Shown: positions 6,807-10,710 of the stretch, in pieces | Position numbering within the stretch: position 1 is the stretch's first letter | Layout of the letters: every line of letters starts with the position of its first letter | NCBI GenBank assembly: GCA_002367355.1 | Contig: DFBQ01000049.1 | Coordinates: 2,080 to 12,789, forward strand | Length of the DNA stretch: 10,710 bases | Reading direction: 5' to 3' | Source of the DNA: Deltaproteobacteria bacterium UBA3076 | GTDB lineage: Bacteria; Desulfobacterota; Dissulfuribacteria; Dissulfuribacterales; UBA3076 | Notes under the pieces: model-generated | Database searches by the model: none | The model's input: the letters and a program-made list of their open reading frames with translations, nothing else | Told to the model about the DNA's origin: nothing | Made by a program: the position numbers and the translations under genes

Positions 6807-8120
6807 CTATACATTTAGCCTGCCTGCTTTCCAGAGAGCTATCGCACTATAAGTCCTTGCCCAGAAATTTGCTTTTTCATCTGCTGGATACTTAAAAAAA
6901 TCCTGCGTCCAATTGAAAGAAGGATTTTGATACATATCTCGCAGAATGTTTGCAATATGTTTTGGTTTCCAGTGACCGTGCATAAGGAAATCATATACGA
7001 ACCCTATTATTTTTTTTGGACGGAGAGCCGAGGGATTTGGGAAGTAAAGGATACGTCTTGTCGAGTCAGAAATGTTTTTCTCATTTTTTGCATACTTCAG
7101 GGCGAATCCGCGAGGAATATCTTCCTGGCTTTCAAAATCATGGTGAAACAGATAAAGATCGGATGACTTGTATTCATGAATAAAATCGATCAAATTTTCG
7201 TTAGAACACGGTATGAAGCCACAAAACCTCTGTGCATGATCAGCTGCCTTTTCTAGATCCCACATGCAATCAAGAATAAAATTTATATTAGCTTCTTCGT
7301 TTTCAATCTTTCCATCAAAGTAGGTCCCTATTACATCTACATGGGGAGGTTCGTGGTATTTCCCGTATTTTTCCTGATTTTTTTTGTGTAAGCTGAATGG
7401 ACTTCGAATGCTACGCATAAAAGGAGAACCTTCACACCAGGAATTGTCAAAGTTAATACAACGATCATAAATATCGGAAATGGTAACTGGGAACAGCCCC
7501 TTGGACTCGTTATCACTAAAAGCTTTCATGGTAAGGAGGGCGATATATTCCGCAATCTTACCAAGTCCACTAAACACGTGTGCTGCATCAAGTGAAATCC
7601 CATACCAGCGTCTGATGTCATTAGGGTCGATATAATTACATGCCCTAATAAGATCTTCTTCCAGAAAACCAATTTTCTTTAACTCTTCTGTAGTCCGATA
7701 TCCCAAAAGATTTTGAAATAATATATGTCCACCGGAAGGTGTGTAATCCAGAAGATAAGGGATACCTCTTGATCGGAAAAGATTTTCAAGAAAACGAATA
7801 ACAGGAATTATTTGATCAAACAACTCCGCCTGAGTTTCCTTATTTAAATACAGTTTGTGGTTTTCTTCGGCAAGAAAGATTTCAAAATCTAGCGGCATAA
7901 GCACTGACCGGGATCTTTCTCCGATAACAGGAATATGAACCTGAAGACCTCTTTGAAGTGTAAGTTCTTCAAGCTGATTAACTCGTTCTGCTATTGCCGG
8001 AAAAATAGGATCATGCGCCTCTGCAGCAAGTTCGTTGCCCACCGCAATGACATAATGACTGAATTGATAACAATTTTTTAATTGATCAATTACACGATGG
8101 TAATAGCCTTGAGCATTCAT
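6807..8120 (-). CDS. Uncharacterised protein, possible archaeo-eukaryotic primase (AEP) superfamily member
   Basis: An uninterrupted frame of 437 codons from ATG at 8120; the only ribosome-site hint is a GGA about nine bases upstream. I do not recognise a named family. Several segments lie in the order expected for an AEP-fold primase: a hydrophobic strand ending in P-L-D-F-E-I-F (76-82, an acidic pair D78/E80 as in motif I); then Y-L-L-D-Y-T-P-S-G-G-H-I (122-133), like the S-G-G-x-G-x-H strand of motif II; then a candidate third acidic residue D225, followed by M-R-S-I-R-S-P-F-S-L-H-K-K (235-247), like the R-x-P-x-S-L-H segment of bacterial AEPs. The C-terminus (about 384-437) is a helical W-K-P-K-H-I-A-N-I-L module possibly akin to PriCT. 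No signal peptide or membrane segment is seen. The gene is clearly more AT-rich than dnaE and guaA, which suggests transfer. No helicase or other replication or defence gene is adjacent. Existence as a gene is near certain; the AEP link is inferred from motifs by eye. Confidence 0.62.
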   Translation of the reverse strand: MNAQGYYHRVIDQLKNCYQFSHYVIAVGNELAAEAHDPIFPAIAERVNQLEELTLQRGLQVHIPVIGERSRSVLMPLDFEIFLAEENHKLYLNKETQAELFDQIIPVIRFLENLFRSRGIPYLLDYTPSGGHILFQNLLGYRTTEELKKIGFLEEDLIRACNYIDPNDIRRWYGISLDAAHVFSGLGKIAEYIALLTMKAFSDNESKGLFPVTISDIYDRCINFDNSWCEGSPFMRSIRSPFSLHKKNQEKYGKYHEPPHVDVIGTYFDGKIENEEANINFILDCMWDLEKAADHAQRFCGFIPCSNENLIDFIHEYKSSDLYLFHHDFESQEDIPRGFALKYAKNEKNISDSTRRILYFPNPSALRPKKIIGFVYDFLMHGHWKPKHIANILRDMYQNPSFNWTQDFFKYPADEKANFWARTYSAIALWKAGRLNV

Positions 8121-8171
8121 AATTAATCCAGATGAAGACCTTCGTAAATGATACCTTGAAAGTAAAGGCTA

Positions 8172-8194
8172 TTTCGCCAATCTTTCGCCTAATC
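8172..8194. repeat. Tandem near-repeat TTTCGCC(T)AATC in the divergent intergenic region
   Basis: TTTCGCCAATC (8172-8182) is followed directly by TTTCGCCTAATC (8183-8194), identical except for one inserted T. The second copy also overlaps a small dyad GCCT-AATC-AGGC (8187-8198). It lies in the 242-base gap between two divergently transcribed genes and could be an operator for either one, but it is short and may be chance. Confidence 0.35.
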
Positions 8195-8306
8195 AGGCCC
8201 AATGTTTTCTCAAACAGAGTGCAGAGGAGTTCTTATTTTTTCCCAAGAATGTTCCCTCTAACGCTTCAGTAACATCTTTAGTCTTGCCTGACACCTTATT
8301 TGCTTC

Positions 8307-8335
8307 TTAATAGATGTCATAGTATTTAACATAAT
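8307..8335 (+). promoter_or_regulatory. Candidate sigma-70 promoter of the AGCS symporter gene
   Basis: TTAATA (8307-8312, four of six consensus bases) and CATAAT (8330-8335, five of six) are separated by exactly 17 bases. Transcription would begin near 8342, giving a leader of about 20 bases that contains the AAAGGAG ribosome site just before the GTG start at 8363. Position and spacing fit well; the -35 element is mediocre. Confidence 0.4.
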
Positions 8336-8362
8336 CCGATATTTTATCAAAAGGAGAAAACA

Positions 8363-9700
8363 GTGTCACTGCCAGAGATTATGTCGAGCCTTAACAGTTT
8401 TGTCTGGGGTCCTGTAATGCTCGTCTTCCTGGTGGGCACAGGGGTTTTTCTCACTCTGCGCCTGCGCTTTGTGCAGATATTTCACCTCTTCAAGGCCCTA
8501 AAACTCGTCTTTTCAAGGCCCAAGGTGGACGATGCAGCAGGGGACATAAGTCCCTTCCAGGCATTGACCACGGCCCTTTCAGCCACCATTGGAACAGGCA
8601 ATATTGCCGGAGTCGCCACGGCTATCTATCTTGGCGGCCCTGGTGCCATTTTCTGGATGTGGGTCTGCGCCTTCTTCGGCATGGCAACCAAGTATGCCGA
8701 GGCGGTGCTGGCAGTGAAATACAGGCGCATGCTCCCTGACGGAACCATGCAAGGCGGTCCCATGCGCTATATAGCAGAAGGCTTGGGACTGAAATGGTTG
8801 GGATGGCTCTTTGCGCTGATGGGCAGTCTCTCCGCCTTTGGAATCGGCAGCATGGTCCAGTCCAATTCAGTGGCTGTGGCCCTCGGCGAGACCTGGGGGG
8901 TCCCTCCCCTGCTCACTGGAATTGTGCTGGCGTTAATGACCGGGGTCGTAATAATCGGAGGTATCCATCGCATTGGAAAGGTTACTGAGAAGATTGTTCC
9001 GGTCATGGGGGTTTCTTATGTATGTGGGGCACTTGTGATACTTGCCTTGAACCTTGACAGGATCCCCGGGGCACTCACCTTGATAATAGAACATGCCTTC
9101 AGCCCTGCCTCTGCCGCCGGTGGTTTTACCGGGGCGGCAGTGGCTACCGCCATCCGTTTCGGTGTGGCCCGCGGGGTCTTCTCAAACGAAGCCGGTCTCG
9201 GAAGCGCAGCCATCGCACATGCGGCGGCTCAGACCAACAGCTCTGTGCGCCAAGGCCTCATAGCCATGACAGCCGTATTCTTTGACACCATTATTGTCTG
9301 TTCCATGACAGCCCTGGTGATCCTTTCCACCGGCGCCTGGACCAGCGGAGAGACCTCCAGCGCGCTGACATACAAAGCCTTTGAAATGGGGCTGCCCGGC
9401 CCAGGCGGACTGATTGTAACTATTGGACTTGCTGTATTCGCATACTCTACCATGATAGGTTGGGCCTATTATGGTGAAGAGTGCATTGAATACATACTGG
9501 GCCTGAAGGCCAGGACGCCCTATCGCTACTGCTTCTGCCTTGTCATCGCCATTGGTGCATTTCAAAAAGTAAAGTTTGTGTGGGACTTTTCCGATACTAT
9601 GAATGGGGCCATGGCCATCCCCAACCTCGTCGGCCTGCTGGGGCTCTCGGGGGTAGTATTAAAGATGACCAGGGAGGCCTTGGCCAGACCGGAAATCTGA
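8363..9700 (+). CDS. Sodium:alanine/glycine symporter (AGCS family)
   Basis: Inner-membrane carrier that imports small neutral amino acids, typically alanine or glycine, driven by a sodium (or proton) gradient. It has 445 residues, normal for the family, with about ten hydrophobic segments. Family hallmarks are A-T-I-G-T-G-N-I-A-G-V-A (74-85) followed by G-G-P-G-A-I-F-W-M-W (91-100), then K-Y-A-E near 110, and later G-V-F-S-N-E-A-G-L-G-S-A (271-282), which in the family lines the substrate and ion site. The GTG start is chosen because AAAGGAG lies seven to eight bases before it; an in-frame ATG six codons later has no such site. It stands alone on the plus strand, divergent from the primase-like gene, with its own candidate promoter and a hairpin over the stop codon. 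The exact substrate cannot be told from sequence alone. Family members are named alsT, agcS or dagA. Confidence 0.94.
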   Translation: MSLPEIMSSLNSFVWGPVMLVFLVGTGVFLTLRLRFVQIFHLFKALKLVFSRPKVDDAAGDISPFQALTTALSATIGTGNIAGVATAIYLGGPGAIFWMWVCAFFGMATKYAEAVLAVKYRRMLPDGTMQGGPMRYIAEGLGLKWLGWLFALMGSLSAFGIGSMVQSNSVAVALGETWGVPPLLTGIVLALMTGVVIIGGIHRIGKVTEKIVPVMGVSYVCGALVILALNLDRIPGALTLIIEHAFSPASAAGGFTGAAVATAIRFGVARGVFSNEAGLGSAAIAHAAAQTNSSVRQGLIAMTAVFFDTIIVCSMTALVILSTGAWTSGETSSALTYKAFEMGLPGPGGLIVTIGLAVFAYSTMIGWAYYGEECIEYILGLKARTPYRYCFCLVIAIGAFQKVKFVWDFSDTMNGAMAIPNLVGLLGLSGVVLKMTREALARPEI

Positions 9701-9726
9701 GTTATTTCCGGAGAAAAAAGTTTTTT
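9689..9726 (+). terminator. Hairpin overlapping the symporter stop codon, possible terminator
   Basis: CCGGAAAT (9689-9696) and ATTTCCGG (9704-9711) form a perfect eight-base stem with a seven-base loop that contains the TGA stop. The run of six T (9721-9726) comes nine bases after the stem, behind an A-rich stretch, so the layout departs from a classic intrinsic terminator. It may act as a terminator, or as an mRNA 3'-end stabiliser. Confidence 0.45.
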
Positions 9727-9754
9727 GAATAAACTGAATCACTATTCAAAGTCC

Positions 9755-9783
9755 TTGCAATATGGCACTCATAAATATATACA
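9755..9783 (+). promoter_or_regulatory. Candidate promoter for the porin gene
   Basis: TTGCAA (9755-9760) and TATACA (9778-9783) are 17 bases apart in an AT-rich stretch. Each matches four of six consensus bases. If used, the porin leader would be about 200 bases long and would include the small frame, the dyad and the stem structure listed below. A promoter nearer the gene is equally possible. Confidence 0.25.
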
Positions 9784-9836
9784 AATAGAGGCTCACAGAT
9801 ACAAAATCCAAGCTAAGGGACTGAAAAGGAGGTGGG

Positions 9837-9881
9837 GTGACCTATTATATAGATGTCTTTACCAGTATCCATAGATACTAA
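9837..9881 (+). other. Possible 14-codon leader ORF with a strong ribosome site
   Basis: AAGGAGG (9826-9832) precedes a GTG at 9837 by four bases, and the frame reads M-T-Y-Y-I-D-V-F-T-S-I-H-R-Y before TAA. The ribosome site is a near-perfect anti-16S match, which is unusual in a non-coding gap. The spacing is tighter than normal. It may be a leader peptide for the porin, the broken start of a lost gene, or chance. No known attenuation signature is visible. Confidence 0.25.
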
Positions 9882-9888
9882 AGATACT
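9864..9888. promoter_or_regulatory. GATACT dyad plus third half-site, possible operator
   Basis: AGTATC (9864-9869) and GATACT (9874-9879) form a perfect inverted repeat around CATA. A third GATACT follows at 9883-9888, nine bases from the second. Two opposed half-sites plus one direct copy is a common layout for a transcription-factor site. The element lies about 100 bases upstream of the porin start. No regulator is identified. Confidence 0.35.
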
Positions 9889-9920
9889 AACAGAAATAAA
9901 TTCCTTTCAGATAACAAAAA

Positions 9921-9957
9921 GGGTAACCGTTCACGGGATTACAACGCCCGTTTTACC
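9921..9957 (+). promoter_or_regulatory. Stem structure in the porin 5' leader
   Basis: GGTAA (9922-9926) pairs with TTACC (9953-9957), enclosing an inner stem ACGGG (9933-9937) with CCCGT (9947-9951). GGGT (9921-9924) could instead pair with ACCC (9961-9964). The structure ends about 20 bases before the AGGAGG ribosome site (9976-9981), which has a nine-base spacer to the ATG. It could affect mRNA stability or translation of an abundant porin. I do not recognise a named riboswitch. Confidence 0.4.
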
Positions 9958-9990
9958 GCAACCCACCGAAGGGATAGGAGGATTTGTTAA

Positions 9991-10710
9991 ATGAAGCGCT
10001 TTTTTGCCCTTTACCGGGCAGTAATATTTGTTTTGAGCTTAACGCTCATTAGTTTAGCTGGAGGGTTGAGCACATTCGCTTATGGAGAGTCTGTAGAAGA
10101 TCTGAATCTGCAAATGAAGACCATGCAGGACCAGATGATGCAGATGCAAGAAAATATGCAGACCCTTCAGAATCGTATCAATCAGCTTGAAACGGCTCCG
10201 CCGGCCCCCCAGATGGCAGCTCAGCCTGCCCCTGAGGTTCCAGCTCTGACAGCCGAGGAAGTCACGGCTCTGAGAAATCTGAAGGACATGGGCAATGTCT
10301 GGTCCAAGTACAACATGCAACTCTATGGAAAGGTCAAGGTCGACTTTAATTACGACACGGCTGAATTCAAAAAATACAATGACTTCGTAGGTGCAGTCGC
10401 CCAGGAAAGTGATTACAAAAATGACTCTACCGACTTCAACCCCCGCGACACCAGGATTGGTTTCACTGCCAGTCATAAGTGGGGTGAATGGTCAGCCCTG
10501 GGCCGCGTAGAGATGGACTTCTATGGTGACAACAACGGCGACAACCTGATTCCACGCATGCGCCATGGCTATATTGATATCGGCTATGAAAAGACCCACA
10601 CAAGCATGGTGGTCGGTCAGGACTGGGTCCCGGTCTCACAGCTCAATCCATCGACCATTGACTTCGGTATCCTGACTGCGGCAGGTAACCTGTGGTGGCG
10701 TGTCCCCCAG
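9991..10710 (+). CDS. DcaP-like trimeric outer-membrane porin, N-terminal part (runs off right edge)
   Basis: Open from ATG at 9991 to the right edge: 240 codons with no stop. The N-terminus is a typical Sec signal peptide (K-R, then a long hydrophobic core, small residues before a likely cut after A30 or G32). Residues 34-68 are a Met/Gln-rich heptad coiled coil (V-E-D-L-N-L-Q-M-K through N-Q-L-E), then a Pro/Ala-rich linker (69-86). The beta-barrel begins near 109 with M-Q-L-Y-G-K-V-K-V-D-F. Alternating strands follow: D-T-R-I-G-F, G-R-V-E-M-D-F-Y-G-D, and R-H-G-Y-I-D-I-G-Y with M-V-V-G-Q-D-W. This architecture matches DcaP-type porins, which import small, often anionic, substrates; the substrate here is unknown. 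The start is supported by AGGAGG nine bases upstream. A large share of the chain lies outside the window, so the family call is made on the front half only. Confidence 0.78.
   Translation, partial: MKRFFALYRAVIFVLSLTLISLAGGLSTFAYGESVEDLNLQMKTMQDQMMQMQENMQTLQNRINQLETAPPAPQMAAQPAPEVPALTAEEVTALRNLKDMGNVWSKYNMQLYGKVKVDFNYDTAEFKKYNDFVGAVAQESDYKNDSTDFNPRDTRIGFTASHKWGEWSALGRVEMDFYGDNNGDNLIPRMRHGYIDIGYEKTHTSMVVGQDWVPVSQLNPSTIDFGILTAAGNLWWRVPQ

Noticed and set aside
8121..8340. Minus-strand codon stretches in shifting frames (for example A-K-D-W-R-N-S-L-Y-F-Q-G near 8120-8190) that could be a decayed transposase or gene end
   Set aside because: Each open stretch is 20-35 codons, which chance allows, and I cannot tie any of them to a named family. 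The interval is better described as an intergenic region with a candidate promoter and a short repeat.
9901..9990. Cyclic-di-GMP (GEMM) or other known riboswitch in the porin leader
   Set aside because: The stems are present, but the conserved GEMM loop and receptor sequences are not seen, and no other named class was recognised by eye.
10054..10476. Minus-strand open frame of 140 codons at the right end
   Set aside because: It is antisense to the porin gene, whose signal peptide, coiled coil and barrel strands are clear on the plus strand.
1..10710. CRISPR array, tRNA or rRNA genes
   Set aside because: No regularly spaced repeats with spacers, no cloverleaf with T-loop GTTCRA-type sequence and no rRNA segments were found.

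Overview
The window looks like chromosomal DNA of a Gram-negative bacterium. Medium G+C, the sequence flavour of DnaE, GuaA and SmpB, and an outer-membrane porin with an N-terminal coiled coil all fit Desulfobacterota (the former Deltaproteobacteria). That assignment is inference from style, not from a phylogeny.

Layout. (1) Bases 1-1063, minus strand, are the worn edge of a type I restriction-modification locus: a decayed hsdS 3' end, a REP-associated tyrosine transposase reduced to its C-terminal half, and an AlbA_2-type ATP/DNA-binding protein gene that runs off the left edge. (2) Bases 1079-6680, minus strand, are a compact housekeeping cluster read guaA > dnaE > smpB (GMP synthase, replicative DNA polymerase III alpha, trans-translation factor). 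Its genes overlap or abut, so it is probably one operon. dnaE has an 8-bp microsatellite (four copies) just after its most likely start codon. The guaA leader can form three mutually exclusive hairpins. (3) Bases 6807-8120, minus strand, hold an AT-rich orphan gene of 437 codons. It has weak but ordered similarity to archaeo-eukaryotic primase (AEP) motifs and is the least explained gene here. (4) Bases 8363-9700, plus strand, encode a sodium:alanine/glycine symporter (AGCS family) with a likely promoter upstream and a hairpin over its stop codon. (5) Bases 9701-9990 are a 290-base non-coding stretch with several regulatory-looking elements. They lead into the first 240 codons of a DcaP-like trimeric porin, plus strand, which runs off the right edge.

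The housekeeping operon joins purine supply, replication and ribosome rescue. The symporter and porin are envelope uptake genes on the opposite strand and appear to be transcribed separately. The accessory pieces lie on both sides of the housekeeping block: restriction debris directly after smpB, and the orphan primase-like gene directly upstream of guaA.
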